This document shows, one piece after another, positions 1 to 9,887 of a stretch of 64,000 nucleotides of DNA; position 1 is the stretch's first letter; every line of letters begins with the position of its first letter. The stretch comes from DASUBV01 sp963822485 (GTDB lineage: Bacteria; Actinomycetota; Actinomycetes; Streptosporangiales; Streptosporangiaceae). The notes below the pieces were generated by a model. The model had not been told where the DNA came from. It did no database searches and saw only the letters and a list, made by a program, of their open reading frames with translations. The stretch lies in assembly GCA_963822485.1 (NCBI GenBank), contig CAWGHW010000037.1:62001-126000 (forward strand). Reading direction: 5' to 3'. Both the position numbers and the translations under genes were made by a program.

Positions 1-42
1 AACGAGTTCTGCGTCGGCGACTTCGGCTAGCCCGACGCTAAA

Positions 43-98
43 CGACGTGGTTGTTGCTCCCACGTCGATACAGCGACGTGGGAGCAACAACCACGTCG
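43..98. repeat. Perfect 25-bp inverted repeat (hairpin)
   Basis: The arms 43-67 and 74-98 are exact reverse complements (25 bp) around a 6-nt loop, ATACAG. No T-tract follows, as is common for actinobacterial terminators. The motif GTGGTTGTTGC in the arm recurs near 54331. It is most likely a terminator or a protein-binding palindrome for a gene outside the window; the hairpin is certain, the role is inferred. Confidence 0.7.
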
Positions 99-230
99 CT
101 GGATTGCCGTCGCGCGGGCCCGGACGGGCCTGGCGGCCAGGCACATGGGCCTCCCCTGTCACGCCAGCCCCACAGCGCTCCACCACCACCGCGGAGGGCC
201 GGGCCGGCCGACGGCCGGGGCCGAGGGCTG

Positions 231-470
231 GGCGGCTGGCGGCTGGGGGCTGGGGCCGGGGGCTGGCGGCCGGGGCTGGCGGCTGGGGACCGGGGGCTGG
301 CGGCCGGGGGCTGGCGGCCGGGAGCTGGCGACCGGGGCTGGCGGCCGGGGGCTGGCGGCCGACGGCCGGGGGCTGGCGGCCGGGGGCTGGCGGCCGGGGG
401 CTGGCGGCCGAGGGCTGGCGGCCGGGGGCTCGGGGCTGGCGGCGAGGGCTGTGGGCTGGCGGCGGGGGCT
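231..470. repeat. GC-rich tandem repeat, unit about 14-15 nt
   Basis: Roughly fifteen degenerate copies of a unit close to GGGGGCTGGCGGCC run through this stretch. All long frames across it are low-complexity Gly/Ala/Trp/Arg translations with no recognisable domain, so I do not call a gene. Apart from the hairpin at 43-98, the region 1-515 holds nothing else I can support. Confidence 0.75.
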
Positions 471-515
471 GGCGGGCGTTGTACGCGACCGGCGCGGCCA
501 CGAGCGGGTCTTGGG

Positions 516-686
516 TCAGCGGACGCCCCAGAAGACGCGGCGCCACCAGCGGCGGGTGGTGAGCAGGCGCAGGCGCATACTCCAGGGCATGCTGGGGCCG
601 CCGCCGTGGATGCAGCGGCCGGCGTCGTCGACCAGGCAGTTGCCGGTGCAGTCGCCGACGTAGCAGTGGCGGCAGTGGCTGGTCAC
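516..686 (-). CDS. Small Cys/His-rich protein (56 aa), hypothetical
   Basis: A short minus-strand frame from a GTG at 686 encodes a 56-residue protein. It begins with a Cys/His cluster (HCRHCYVGDCTGNC), then has GRCIHGGG, and ends in a basic, Trp-rich tail (RRWWRRVFWGVR). The spacing of five cysteines and several histidines suggests a small metal-binding knuckle; this is inference, and I do not recognise the family. It lies 42 nt downstream of the coiled-coil gene that ends at 729 and shares its frame, so it may be read from the same mRNA. No strong ribosome binding site is visible, so the exact start is uncertain. Confidence 0.45.
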   Translation of the reverse strand: MTSHCRHCYVGDCTGNCLVDDAGRCIHGGGPSMPWSMRLRLLTTRRWWRRVFWGVR

Positions 687-728
687 CGGCGGGGACGGGC
701 CGCCGGGTGACCGGGCCGGTGGCGGTGG

Positions 729-1874
729 CTAGGCGCGCAGGCGGTCCAGGGACTGGCGGAGCTGGCGGCTGGTGGTGCGGGCGCGGCGGGCCTTGAGCCG
801 GGCCTCGTTGAGCTTTTCGCGGGCATCGGCGAGTTTCTCCTCGAGGGTGAGGACGGTGCGCTCCAGGTCCTGCTCGATCTTGGTGGCGGCCTCGGCGGCC
901 CGGTCGGCCTTGGTGGCGGCCTTCTCGGCGTCAGCCAGGGCGCGGCGGCGGCGGTCCCGGCGCTCCTTCTCGGCGGCGGCAGCGCTCACCTGGCGGGCGG
1001 GCTTGGCCCGGGTCGCCTGGGAGGCGGCCGACCTGGCGGGCGCGGCCTTGCCCGAGGTCGCCCTGGCCGACGCGGCTCTAGTCGACGCGGCTCTAGTCGA
1101 CGCGGCTTCAGCCGGCGCGGCTTCAGTCGGCGCGACTTCAGTCGACGTGGCTTCGGCTGAGGTGGCTCTGGCTGCGGACGGCCGGGCAGACGCGGGCTTG
1201 AGCGGGCGGACCTCGGCGGGCGCGGCGCTGGCCGACCGCGCGCTGGCCGACCGCGCACTCGCGGACCCGGCCCCGGCTGACCCGGCCCTGGCAGGCCGAG
1301 CCGCGCCCGCCGGCGACCGAGCCCCAGCAGGCCGGGCCGAAGCAGGCCGGGCCGGGGCCGGGTCCGACGGGCCGACGACGGTCAGCAGCGGGCCCGTCGC
1401 ACCGAACCCGTCACTGCGCGCCGCCCGCGCCATGGCCCCGGCCTCGAACTGCCCCGCGACCTCGGGATCGGCCACCACGGCGGCCAGCGTGGTCGTCACC
1501 TCATCGCGAAGCGCCGCCGGCGGGGCGGGCTGGCCCACGGCGGCGAACGCCTGCCGGGTCAGGTCGTCGATCAGCTCGCGGCGGCGCACCGACAGCTCCC
1601 GGATGGCCGCGCCGTCCAGGGTGCGCTGGGCCTGGCGCAGGTCGGCGCCGAGCTCGGCGAGCTGGGGGCCGGCCGACGGGACCGAGCGGGCCAGCTGATT
1701 CACGATCCAGGCCGACTGGGTGGGCTTGCGCAGGGCGGCGATCTGCTTGGCCACGGGCAGGTCGCCGGCGCCGCGGGCCGCGGCGGCCAGCGCGGCGCGG
1801 CGGGCGATGAACTCGTGCGGGGCGACGCCGTACAGCTCGGCGACGGCGTCCCGCAGCAGCTCCCGGTCGGTCAC
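729..1874 (-). CDS. Ala-rich protein with C-terminal coiled coil, hypothetical
   Basis: This 381-aa protein has three parts. Residues 1-170 form a conserved-looking helical N-terminal domain (starting MTDRELLRDAVAELYG). A low-complexity Ala/Pro/Ser/Thr linker of about 130 residues follows, built partly of pentapeptide repeats such as ASTRA encoded by 15-bp direct repeats. The last 80 residues are a highly charged coiled coil (heptad-like KADRAAEAATKIEQDLERT). No catalytic motif, signal peptide or membrane segment is visible. I recognise the general actinobacterial type but cannot assign a function; a structural or nucleoid-associated role would be a guess. The 15-bp repeats make its length prone to change. 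Confidence 0.7.
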   Translation of the reverse strand: MTDRELLRDAVAELYGVAPHEFIARRAALAAAARGAGDLPVAKQIAALRKPTQSAWIVNQLARSVPSAGPQLAELGADLRQAQRTLDGAAIRELSVRRRELIDDLTRQAFAAVGQPAPPAALRDEVTTTLAAVVADPEVAGQFEAGAMARAARSDGFGATGPLLTVVGPSDPAPARPASARPAGARSPAGAARPARAGSAGAGSASARSASARSASAAPAEVRPLKPASARPSAARATSAEATSTEVAPTEAAPAEAASTRAASTRAASARATSGKAAPARSAASQATRAKPARQVSAAAAEKERRDRRRRALADAEKAATKADRAAEAATKIEQDLERTVLTLEEKLADAREKLNEARLKARRARTTSRQLRQSLDRLRA

Positions 1875-1936
1875 CTTCCCCAGTCTGCCCCGGGCGCCTC
1901 AACCGCGCCCAGCGCGCGGGGCCGGCCGCTGGCATC

Positions 1937-2932
1937 ATGGGGCGCATGGCCGTGCTGCCCAGGGGGGACGACCCCCCTAACCCCCACGCGCCGTCGGCCG
2001 GCGGCAGGGGCGTGCTGAACGTGGCTACCTGCCAGTTCCCCGTCAGCGCCGAGATCGGGGCCAACCTGCGCTACATCGTGCGGCAGATGCAGGCGGCCCG
2101 GACGGGCGGCGCCGACGTGGCCCACTTCCCCGAGTGCGCGCTGTCGGGCTACGCGGGGACGGATTTCGGGTCTTTTGCCGGGTTCGACTGGGACCAGCTG
2201 CGGCAGGCCACGGCCGAGGTGCTGCGGCAGGCCCGGCGGCTGGGGATCTGGGTGGTGCTGGGCTCGTCCCACCCGCTGACGGATCCGCACAAGCCGCACA
2301 ACTGCCTGTACATCATCGATCCGGAGGGTCAGGTGGTGGACCGCTACGACAAGATGTTCTGCGCCGGCGACGCCCGGGGCCAGACCGGCGACCTGGCCCA
2401 CTACAGCCCGGGCAGCCACTTCGCCGCCTGGACCATCAACGGAGTCCGCTGCGGCGCGCTGATCTGCTACGACTACCGGTTCCCCGAGCTGTACCGGGCC
2501 TACCGGCAGCAGCGGGTGGACCTGATGTTCCACTCCTTCCACGCGGCCAGGGCCAGCGAGGAGCGGCTGGCCGCCATGCGCACCGCGATCGGCGCGGACC
2601 TGGCCGAGATCAACCAGGCCGCCACCTACACCTACCCGGGCATCACCATGCCGGCCGCCATGACCACGGCCGCGGCCTGCAACCACCTCTGGATCAGCTG
2701 CCCGAACTCGTCGGCCCCGGAGAGCTGCTGGCCGGCGTTCTTCGTCCGCGCCGACGGGGTGACCACGGGGCGGCTGCGCCGCAACCGGCCGGGGGTGCTG
2801 CTGACCAAGGTGGACACCAGCCTGGACCTGTACGACTCCACGGCGGCCTGGCGGGACCGGGCCATGGCCGGGGTGCTGCACAGCGGCGAGCTGGTCACCG
2901 ACGCCCGGTCGGCCGACCGCACATCGATCTAG
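1937..2932 (+). CDS. Carbon-nitrogen hydrolase (nitrilase superfamily)
   Basis: Members of this superfamily hydrolyse amides or nitriles through a Glu-Lys-Cys triad. All three are visible here: Glu in FPECALSGYAG, Lys in DKMFC and the nucleophilic Cys in ALICYDYRFPELYR. The protein is 331 aa from the ATG at 1937, but the first 25 residues are Pro/Gly-rich and non-conserved. The in-frame GTG at 2012, just before NVATCQFPV, is therefore a credible alternative start. There is no signal peptide, so it should be cytosolic. The gene is separated from hrpA by about 120 bp and diverges from the coiled-coil gene. The substrate cannot be read from sequence. Confidence 0.88.
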   Translation: MGRMAVLPRGDDPPNPHAPSAGGRGVLNVATCQFPVSAEIGANLRYIVRQMQAARTGGADVAHFPECALSGYAGTDFGSFAGFDWDQLRQATAEVLRQARRLGIWVVLGSSHPLTDPHKPHNCLYIIDPEGQVVDRYDKMFCAGDARGQTGDLAHYSPGSHFAAWTINGVRCGALICYDYRFPELYRAYRQQRVDLMFHSFHAARASEERLAAMRTAIGADLAEINQAATYTYPGITMPAAMTTAAACNHLWISCPNSSAPESCWPAFFVRADGVTTGRLRRNRPGVLLTKVDTSLDLYDSTAAWRDRAMAGVLHSGELVTDARSADRTSI

Positions 2933-3050
2933 GTGGCGCGGAAGCTCCCGGGCGGCAAAAGCGTTAGGTCGCAGGGCCCTTTGGTGCCCATCCTTGTCCT
3001 GTACTGCGCCGACACCCGTGCGCCGACACCACTAGCCGGAGAACTGAGTC

Positions 3051-6000
3051 ATGCCGTCCGAGATCGCTGAGCTGCGCGCCCGCCTGCCGGGCCTGATGCT
3101 GCGCGATCAGCGACGACTGGGCCGGCGGGTCGGGCAGGCGGCCGGGCTGCGCGAGCCCGCGGCGCGGGAGCGGGCGCTGCGCCGGGTGGCCGACGACATG
3201 GACCAGGCCCAGGCCCGGATCGAGGCCCGCCGCCGGGCCGTGCCGGAGCTGAGCTACCCGCCCGAGCTGCCGGTCAGCCAGCTCAAGGACCAGATCGCCG
3301 AGGTGATCAGGGACCACCAGGTGGTCATCGTCGCGGGCGAGACCGGGTCGGGCAAGACCACCCAGCTGCCCAAGATCTGCCTGGAGCTGGGCCGCGGCGT
3401 GGCCGGGCAGATCGGCCACACCCAGCCCCGCCGCATCGCGGCCCGGACCGTGGCCGAGCGGATCGCCGAGGAGCTGGGCACCGAGATCGGCGCCGCGGTC
3501 GGCTACAAGATGCGGTTCACCGACACCGCCAGCGACGCCGCGCTGGTCAAGGTGATGACCGACGGCATCCTGCTGACCGAGATGCAGCGCGACCGGCAGC
3601 TGCTGCGCTACGACACGCTGATCATCGACGAGGCGCACGAGCGCAGCCTGAACATCGACTTCATCCTGGGCTACCTCAGGCAGCTGCTGCCGTCCCGGCC
3701 CGACCTCAAGGTCATCATCACCTCGGCCACCATCGACCCCGACCGGTTCAGCAAGCACTTCGGTGACGCGCCGGTGATCGAGGTGTCCGGGCGCACCTAC
3801 CCGGTCGAGGTGCGGTACCGGCCGCTGGCCGACCCCGACGAGCCCGGTGACGAGCCGCAGGACCAGATCCAGGGCATTCTCGACGCCGTGGCCGAGCTGC
3901 GCCGCGACGGCCCGGGCGACATCCTGGTGTTCCTCAGCGGCGAGCGGGAGATCAGGGATACCGCGGACGCGCTGTCCGATGCCGACGGCCTCGAGGTGCT
4001 GCCGCTGTACGCCCGCCTGTCGGCGGCTGAGCAGCATCGCGTCTTCCAGCCGCATAACTCGCGGCGCGTGGTCCTGGCCACCAACGTGGCCGAGACCTCG
4101 CTCACCGTTCCCGGCATCCACTACGTGATCGATCCCGGCACCGCGCGGATCTCCCGGTACAGCCACCGGACCAAGGTGCAGCGGCTGCCCATCGAGCCCA
4201 TCTCGCAGGCGTCGGCCAGCCAGCGCACCGGCCGCTGCGGCCGCACCGCCGACGGCATCTGCATCCGGCTCTACAGCCAGGACGACTTCGCCTCCCGGCC
4301 CGAGTTCACCGAGCCGGAGATCCTGCGGACCAGCCTGGCCTCGGTCATCCTCCGGATGGCCGACCTGGACCTGGGCGAGATCTCGGACTTCCCGTTCGTT
4401 GACCCGCCGGACGCTCGCAACGTCGCGGACGGCATCCGGCTTTTGCACGAACTGGGCGCGGTTACCCAGCCCGCCGGCCGCCCGCAGCTCACCGACGTCG
4501 GCCGCAAGCTGGCCCGCCTGCCGCTGGATCCGCAGCTAGGTCGCATGATCATCGAGGCCGGGCAGCACGGCTGCGCGCGCGAGGTGCTGATCATCGCGGC
4601 CGGCCTGTCCATCGTGGACCCGCGGGAGCGGCCCGCCGACGCGCGGGAGGCGGCCGACGCCCAGCATGCCCGGTTCGCCGAGCCCGGCTCGGACTTCCTG
4701 GCCTTCGTGACGCTCTGGGACTACCTGCGCGACCGCCAGCGCGAGCTGTCCTCGTCGGCCTTCCGCCGCCTGTGCCGCCGCGAGTACCTGCACTTCCTGC
4801 GGGTGCGCGAGTGGCAGGACGTGTACGGGCAGCTCCGCCAGGCCGCCACCGACCTGGGCATGGTCGTCGAGGGCGGCCGGGACGGTGCGGCGGCCGGGGA
4901 CGCGCCGGGGCTGGACATCCCGGCGGGCGAGCCTCGGTACGAGGCCGGGCTGGCCGACCGGGTGCACATGTCGCTGCTGGCCGGCCTGCTGTCCCACATC
5001 GGCATGAAGGCCGTCGAGAAGAAGGAGAGCCCCGGCCAGAAGGGCCGCGGCCGGCGGCGCGGGCCGGCCGAGTTCGACGGGGCCCGCGGCGCCAGGTTCG
5101 CCATCTTCGCCGACTCCGTGCTGGCCAAGAGCCCGCCCGACTGGGTGGTCGCCGCGGAGCTGGTGGAGACCTCCCGGCTGTGGGCCAGGGTGGTGGCCAG
5201 GATCGAGCCCGAGTGGGCCGAGTCGCTGGCCGGGCACCTGGTCCGGCGGACCTACAGCGAGCCGCACTGGGACGCCCGGCGCGGCGCGGCCATGGCGGTC
5301 GAGAAGGTCACCCTCTACGGCCTGCCCATCGTGGCCGCGCGGCCGGTGACCTACGGCCGCATCGACCCGGCCGGGGCGCGCGAGCTGTTCATCCGCAGCG
5401 CCCTGGTCGAGGGTGACTGGCAGACCCGGCACCGGTTCTTCCACGAGAACCGCCGCCTGCTCGACGAGGCCGAGGACCTGGAGCGGCGGGCCCGGCGGCG
5501 CGGCATCGTGGTGGACGATGCCGCGCTGTTCGACTTCTACGACGAGCGGATCCCGGCCAGCGTGACCTCGGCCCGGCACTTCGACGCCTGGTGGAAGAAG
5601 GCCCGGCAGGACGATCCGGGCCTGCTCACCTTCTCCCCGGCCGAGCTGGTCGGGCCGGCCGCCGATCACGTCAGCCCGGCCGACTACCCGCTGTCCTGGT
5701 CGGGGCTGCCGCTGACCTACGAGTTCGCGCCCGGCGAGCCGGACGACGGGGTGACCGCCGACGTGCCGCTGGCCTCGCTCAACCAGGTGAACGGCGACGA
5801 GCTGGCCTGGCAGGTGCCGGGCCTGCGGCTGGAGCTGGTCACCGAGCTGATCCGGTCGCTGCCCAAGCAGCTGCGCACCGCGTTCGTGCCCGCGCCGGAC
5901 ACCGCGCGCGAGGTGGTGGGCCTGCTGGGCACCCCGCACGGCAGCCTGCTGGACGCCCTGGGCGACGAGCTGGGCCGCCGGGCCGGCCTGGTGATCCCCC

Positions 6001-7010
6001 GCGACGCCTTCGACCTGTCCCGGCTGCCCGCCCACCTGCGGATGACCTACCGGGTGCTGGACGGCGACCGGGTGCTGGCCAGCGGCAAGGACCTGGACGC
6101 GCTGCGCCAGCAGCTGGCGCCGCGGCTGCGCGCCACGCTCAGCCAGGCGGCCCGCGGCCTGACCCGGACCGGGCTGCGCCGCTGGGACATCGGCACGCTG
6201 CCGCAGGTGTTCGAGTCGGGCCAGGTCCGGGCGTACCCGGCGCTGGAAGACGCGGGCGACTCGGTGAACGTGGCCCTGTTCGAGACCCCGGCCCAGGCCC
6301 GGGCGGCGATGCGGCGGGGCACCCGGCGGCTGATCCTGCTCCAGGTCGCCTCGGGGGTGCGCGCGGTCGCGGCCGACCTGCCGGTGGCGACCAAGCTGGC
6401 GCTGAGCCGCCACCCGTATGCCAGCGCCGGCGCGCTGCTGGACGACTGCGCGGCCTGCGCGGCCGACCAGGTGATCGACCAGGCGGGCGGGCCGGCCAGG
6501 GACGCGGCGGGCTTCGCCCGGCTGCTGGAGGCGGCCCGCGCGTCGCTGGCCCCGGACGCGGCCGCGGTGGTGGCGGTGGTCGCCCGGGTGCTGGCCGAGG
6601 CGCACGAGGTCGAGGTGGCGCTGGACCGCGCGTCCAGCGCGGCGCTGGCCCCGGTGGCGGCCGACCTGCGGGCCCAGCTCGGCGGCCTGATCTACCGCGG
6701 GTTCGTGGCCGACACGGGCGCCGCCCGGCTGACCGACCTGGTCCGCTACCTGCGGGCCATGTCCCGGCGGCTGGACCGGGCGCCCGGCGAGCTGGGCCGG
6801 GACGCCGAGCGGATGGCCATCGTGCACGGGGTCAGCGAGGACTACCGGGCCGCGCTGACCCGGCTGCCGGAGGCCGAGCGGGACGGCCCGGCGGCGCGCG
6901 AGGTGCGCTGGATGATCGAGGAGCTGCGGGTCAGCCTGTTCGCCCAGACGCTGGGCACCAGGGGCCCGGTCTCCGAGCGGCGGATCCTGGCCGCGCTGGA
7001 CCGGCTGTAA
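3051..7010 (+). CDS. hrpA: ATP-dependent RNA helicase HrpA (DEAH box)
   Basis: This is a long DEAH-box helicase (1319 aa, usual HrpA length about 1300) acting on structured RNA in the cytosol. Walker A GETGSGKT lies at residues 96-103 and the DEAH box (IIDEAHERS) at about 193-196. The SATIDPDRF motif, the helicase-C motifs (NVAETSLTVPG, QRTGRCGRT) and the long C-terminal HA2/OB and DUF3418-type extension follow in order. The ATG at 3051 is preceded by GGAG at a suitable distance. The stop is only 6 nt from the end of the convergent SARP gene. No internal disruption is seen. Confidence is high from the motif order and length. Confidence 0.97.
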   Translation: MPSEIAELRARLPGLMLRDQRRLGRRVGQAAGLREPAARERALRRVADDMDQAQARIEARRRAVPELSYPPELPVSQLKDQIAEVIRDHQVVIVAGETGSGKTTQLPKICLELGRGVAGQIGHTQPRRIAARTVAERIAEELGTEIGAAVGYKMRFTDTASDAALVKVMTDGILLTEMQRDRQLLRYDTLIIDEAHERSLNIDFILGYLRQLLPSRPDLKVIITSATIDPDRFSKHFGDAPVIEVSGRTYPVEVRYRPLADPDEPGDEPQDQIQGILDAVAELRRDGPGDILVFLSGEREIRDTADALSDADGLEVLPLYARLSAAEQHRVFQPHNSRRVVLATNVAETSLTVPGIHYVIDPGTARISRYSHRTKVQRLPIEPISQASASQRTGRCGRTADGICIRLYSQDDFASRPEFTEPEILRTSLASVILRMADLDLGEISDFPFVDPPDARNVADGIRLLHELGAVTQPAGRPQLTDVGRKLARLPLDPQLGRMIIEAGQHGCAREVLIIAAGLSIVDPRERPADAREAADAQHARFAEPGSDFLAFVTLWDYLRDRQRELSSSAFRRLCRREYLHFLRVREWQDVYGQLRQAATDLGMVVEGGRDGAAAGDAPGLDIPAGEPRYEAGLADRVHMSLLAGLLSHIGMKAVEKKESPGQKGRGRRRGPAEFDGARGARFAIFADSVLAKSPPDWVVAAELVETSRLWARVVARIEPEWAESLAGHLVRRTYSEPHWDARRGAAMAVEKVTLYGLPIVAARPVTYGRIDPAGARELFIRSALVEGDWQTRHRFFHENRRLLDEAEDLERRARRRGIVVDDAALFDFYDERIPASVTSARHFDAWWKKARQDDPGLLTFSPAELVGPAADHVSPADYPLSWSGLPLTYEFAPGEPDDGVTADVPLASLNQVNGDELAWQVPGLRLELVTELIRSLPKQLRTAFVPAPDTAREVVGLLGTPHGSLLDALGDELGRRAGLVIPRDAFDLSRLPAHLRMTYRVLDGDRVLASGKDLDALRQQLAPRLRATLSQAARGLTRTGLRRWDIGTLPQVFESGQVRAYPALEDAGDSVNVALFETPAQARAAMRRGTRRLILLQVASGVRAVAADLPVATKLALSRHPYASAGALLDDCAACAADQVIDQAGGPARDAAGFARLLEAARASLAPDAAAVVAVVARVLAEAHEVEVALDRASSAALAPVAADLRAQLGGLIYRGFVADTGAARLTDLVRYLRAMSRRLDRAPGELGRDAERMAIVHGVSEDYRAALTRLPEAERDGPAAREVRWMIEELRVSLFAQTLGTRGPVSERRILAALDRL

Positions 7011-7016
7011 GCGCAG

Positions 7017-9887
7017 TCACGCCGTGCCGGCCGGGGCGCGGTCTCCGGCAGGCGGCTCGGCGCCGAGCTCGCTGAGCTTGGCCCGGACTTGCCAGGCGTC
7101 GGACCGGTGCAGCTCGGCCAGGACGGCCAGCGCTTCCTCCCAGGCCGCCCTGGCCTCGGGCAGCTGCCCGGCGGCGCGGCGGGCATCGCCCACGTGCGAC
7201 AGCACCTCGGCCAGGCCCAGCCGGTCGCCGAGTGTGCGGTTCACGGCCAGGGAGCGCTGGAAGTACTCGACGGCCTCGGCGTGGTGGCCCAGGTGGAACT
7301 GCGCGTACCCGATGCTGTCCAGCGTGGCCGCCTCCATCTGCCGGTTGCCCACCACGGCGAGCAGCTCCAGGGCCTCATGGCAGCAGCGCAGCGCCTCGTG
7401 GTAGTCACCGAGCTGGATGAGCGTCCAGCCCACGTGGTTCAGGGCACTGGCCCGGCCGGCCGGGAGGTCGAGCGCGGTGAACAGGTCCAGGGCCTGCCGG
7501 GCGTGGCCGAGTGCCTCATGCTCGCGGCCCTCGTTGCCGAGGGTGACCGACAGCGCGCTGTGCGCGTAGGCCTCGCCCACCCGGCTGCCCATCTCGACGT
7601 ACCGGCGCAGCGCCTCATCCAGGTGCTGGTAGGCCTCGGCGTGCCGGCCGAGGTGGCCGCAGGCCACGCCGTAGTTGCGGTGCGCCTCGGCCAGGCCCTC
7701 CAGCTCGCCGAGCCGCTCCGCGGCCACGATGCCGATCCGCCCGGCCGCCACGTCGTCATGCCAGTAGCCGCGCAGGTCAAGGAACCGGGTCAGGGCCCAG
7801 GCGATCTGCCAGGCGTGCCGGTCGAATCCCGCGTCGGCCGCGGCTGCGGTGACGGCCAGGAGCGCGGGACGCTCGGCCTCGAACCAGGCCAGGGCCTGGC
7901 TGGCGTCGGCGAACTGCTCGGGCACGGTGCCCGGCCGGGGTGGCTCGGGGGTAATGGGCGTGCGGGTGGGATGGACCAGCAGGGCGGCGGCGTAGGCGGT
8001 GTGCAGGTAGTGATCGAGCATCCGGCCGAACGCCTCGCGCCGCTCGGCCTCGGTGTCCTGCGCCTCGGCCCGCTCGGTGGCATACGCGCGGAGCAGGTCG
8101 TGGAAGGCGATCCTGCCGTGCTCGGCGGCGGCCAGCAGCCGGGCCCTGGTCAGCTCGCCCAGCGCGTCGCGGGCCTCGCGCGGCGGCAGCCCGGCCATGC
8201 TGGCCGCGGCGCCGGCGCCGATGGCGGTGCCGGGGTGCAGCCCGAGTAGCCGGAACACCCGCGCCGAGCGAGCGTCAAGCTGGTGGTAGGACCAGGAGAA
8301 CACCGCCCGGACGCTGGCCGCGGTATCGCCGGGGTCCAGCGCGTCCAGCCGCCCGCCGGCGTCGCGCAGGTCGGCGGCCAGCGCGGCCAGCGGGAACTCC
8401 GGCTGGCTGGCGGCGCGAGCGGCGGCGATGCTCAGCGCCAGCGGCAGGTGATCGCACAGCCGGATCAGCTCGCCCGCAGCCGCCGGGTCGCTGGCGGCCC
8501 GGTGCTGGCCCAGCCGCTGGGTCAGCAGCTCGCGCGCCTCGGCCTCAGTCAGCACGTCCAGCGTCACCGGGTACGCGCCCTCGGCCGCGACCAGGCTGAT
8601 CAGCTGGCTGCGGCTGGTGACGATGACCAGGCAGCCGGGGCTGGCGGGCAGCAGCGGGCGGACCTGGTCGGCGTCCCGCGCGTTGTCGAGCAGCAGGAGC
8701 ATCCGCTTGCCCGCGAGCAGGCTGCGGTACAGCCCAGCCTGGGCGTCCAGGCTGGCCGGCAGCGCGGCGCCGGGCGAGGTGAGCGTGTCCAGGAACAGCC
8801 TGATCGCCTCGGCGGTGGGCATCGGCGGCCCGGCCGGGTCGAAGCCGCGCAGGTTCACGTACAGCTGCCCGTCCCGGAACCGCTCGGCGACCTGGTGGGC
8901 GAAGTGCACGGCCAGAGTGGTCTTGCCGACTCCGGCGGTGCCGTCGATGGTGACGATGGTCACCGCCGCGCTGGCCTCGGCCGCGTCAGCGAGCGGCGCG
9001 GCCAGCCGGCTGAGCTCGCCGGCCCGGCCCGCGAAGTACCGCGTCGCCGTGGGGAGCTGGCGGGGCACCACCGGCTCATGCAGCGGCTCGCGGTCCCGCC
9101 GGGCGGCCTGGCCGACCGACCCGGCAGCGCCCGGCGGCCGCAGCAGCTCCGGGTCGCCGGCCAGGATGGCCTGGTGCAGCCGCCTGAGCTCGGGGCCGGG
9201 GTCGACGCCGAGCTCGTCGGCCAGCATGCGGCGCACGTCCTGGTAGGCGGACAGCGCGTCGGCCGGCTGGCCGCTGCGGTACAGGCCGAGCATGAGCTGG
9301 GCGTGGAACTTCTCCTGCAGCGGATGCGCGGCGACCAGCGCGCGCAGCTCGGGCACCAGCTCGCTATCGCGGCCCAGCCACAGGTCGGCGTCGATACGCA
9401 GGGCGAGCGCATGGAGCCGCCGGTCTTCCAGGGGCGGCACCTCGCGGGTCCGCAGCAGCGTCGACGGCACGTCGGCCAGCGGCTCACCGCGCCACAGGCC
9501 GAGGGCCTGCCGCAGCAGGCCGGCGGCCTGGTCCCAGCGGCCGGCCGCGGCGGCGGCCTGGCCCTGGGCCACCAGCGAGCCGAACGAGCGCACGTCCAGC
9601 TCGCCGTCGCCGACCTCGATGAGGTAGCCGGGCGCCTTCGTGTGCACTAAGCCGGAGCCGGCCGGGCCCAGCGTCGAGCGCAGCCGCTGGACCGTGCTGT
9701 GCAGCGCGCCCCGCGCGCCTGCGGGGGGCGCGCCGTCCCACAGGGTCTCGGCCAGTGCATCCAGGCTGACCACCCGGTCCGGGCTGAGCAGCAGCGCGGC
9801 CAGCAGCACGCGCTGGCGGCGCGCGGGCACGGGCACCTGCGTCAGGCCGTCGCGCACTAGCAGCGGACCGAGGAGCCCGAAGTCCAC
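7017..9887 (-). CDS. SARP/AfsR-family regulator with NB-ARC and TPR domains
   Basis: This 956-aa protein has the AfsR architecture. An N-terminal winged-helix DNA-binding domain and bacterial transcriptional activation domain occupy residues 1-250. A STAND-type NTPase follows, with Walker A in IDGTAGVGKTTLA near residue 315, then a tetratricopeptide array from about 680 to the end (repeats with GxAxxHLGRHAEAY character). Such proteins activate secondary-metabolite or developmental genes when ATP binding and TPR-sensed signals permit. No biosynthetic cluster adjoins it here, so its targets are unknown. The GTG at 9887 follows a GAGAGGG ribosome binding site. It converges on hrpA with almost no gap. 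Confidence 0.93.
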   Translation of the reverse strand: MDFGLLGPLLVRDGLTQVPVPARRQRVLLAALLLSPDRVVSLDALAETLWDGAPPAGARGALHSTVQRLRSTLGPAGSGLVHTKAPGYLIEVGDGELDVRSFGSLVAQGQAAAAAGRWDQAAGLLRQALGLWRGEPLADVPSTLLRTREVPPLEDRRLHALALRIDADLWLGRDSELVPELRALVAAHPLQEKFHAQLMLGLYRSGQPADALSAYQDVRRMLADELGVDPGPELRRLHQAILAGDPELLRPPGAAGSVGQAARRDREPLHEPVVPRQLPTATRYFAGRAGELSRLAAPLADAAEASAAVTIVTIDGTAGVGKTTLAVHFAHQVAERFRDGQLYVNLRGFDPAGPPMPTAEAIRLFLDTLTSPGAALPASLDAQAGLYRSLLAGKRMLLLLDNARDADQVRPLLPASPGCLVIVTSRSQLISLVAAEGAYPVTLDVLTEAEARELLTQRLGQHRAASDPAAAGELIRLCDHLPLALSIAAARAASQPEFPLAALAADLRDAGGRLDALDPGDTAASVRAVFSWSYHQLDARSARVFRLLGLHPGTAIGAGAAASMAGLPPREARDALGELTRARLLAAAEHGRIAFHDLLRAYATERAEAQDTEAERREAFGRMLDHYLHTAYAAALLVHPTRTPITPEPPRPGTVPEQFADASQALAWFEAERPALLAVTAAAADAGFDRHAWQIAWALTRFLDLRGYWHDDVAAGRIGIVAAERLGELEGLAEAHRNYGVACGHLGRHAEAYQHLDEALRRYVEMGSRVGEAYAHSALSVTLGNEGREHEALGHARQALDLFTALDLPAGRASALNHVGWTLIQLGDYHEALRCCHEALELLAVVGNRQMEAATLDSIGYAQFHLGHHAEAVEYFQRSLAVNRTLGDRLGLAEVLSHVGDARRAAGQLPEARAAWEEALAVLAELHRSDAWQVRAKLSELGAEPPAGDRAPAGTA

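Noticed and set aside
47..710. Long plus-strand ORFs over the first repeat
   Set aside because: They are translations of a GC-rich tandem repeat in several frames, with no domain or ribosome binding site.
2964..6827. Long antisense ORFs opposite hrpA and other genes
   Set aside because: High-GC codon bias leaves the opposite strand open; none has a domain or ribosome binding site.
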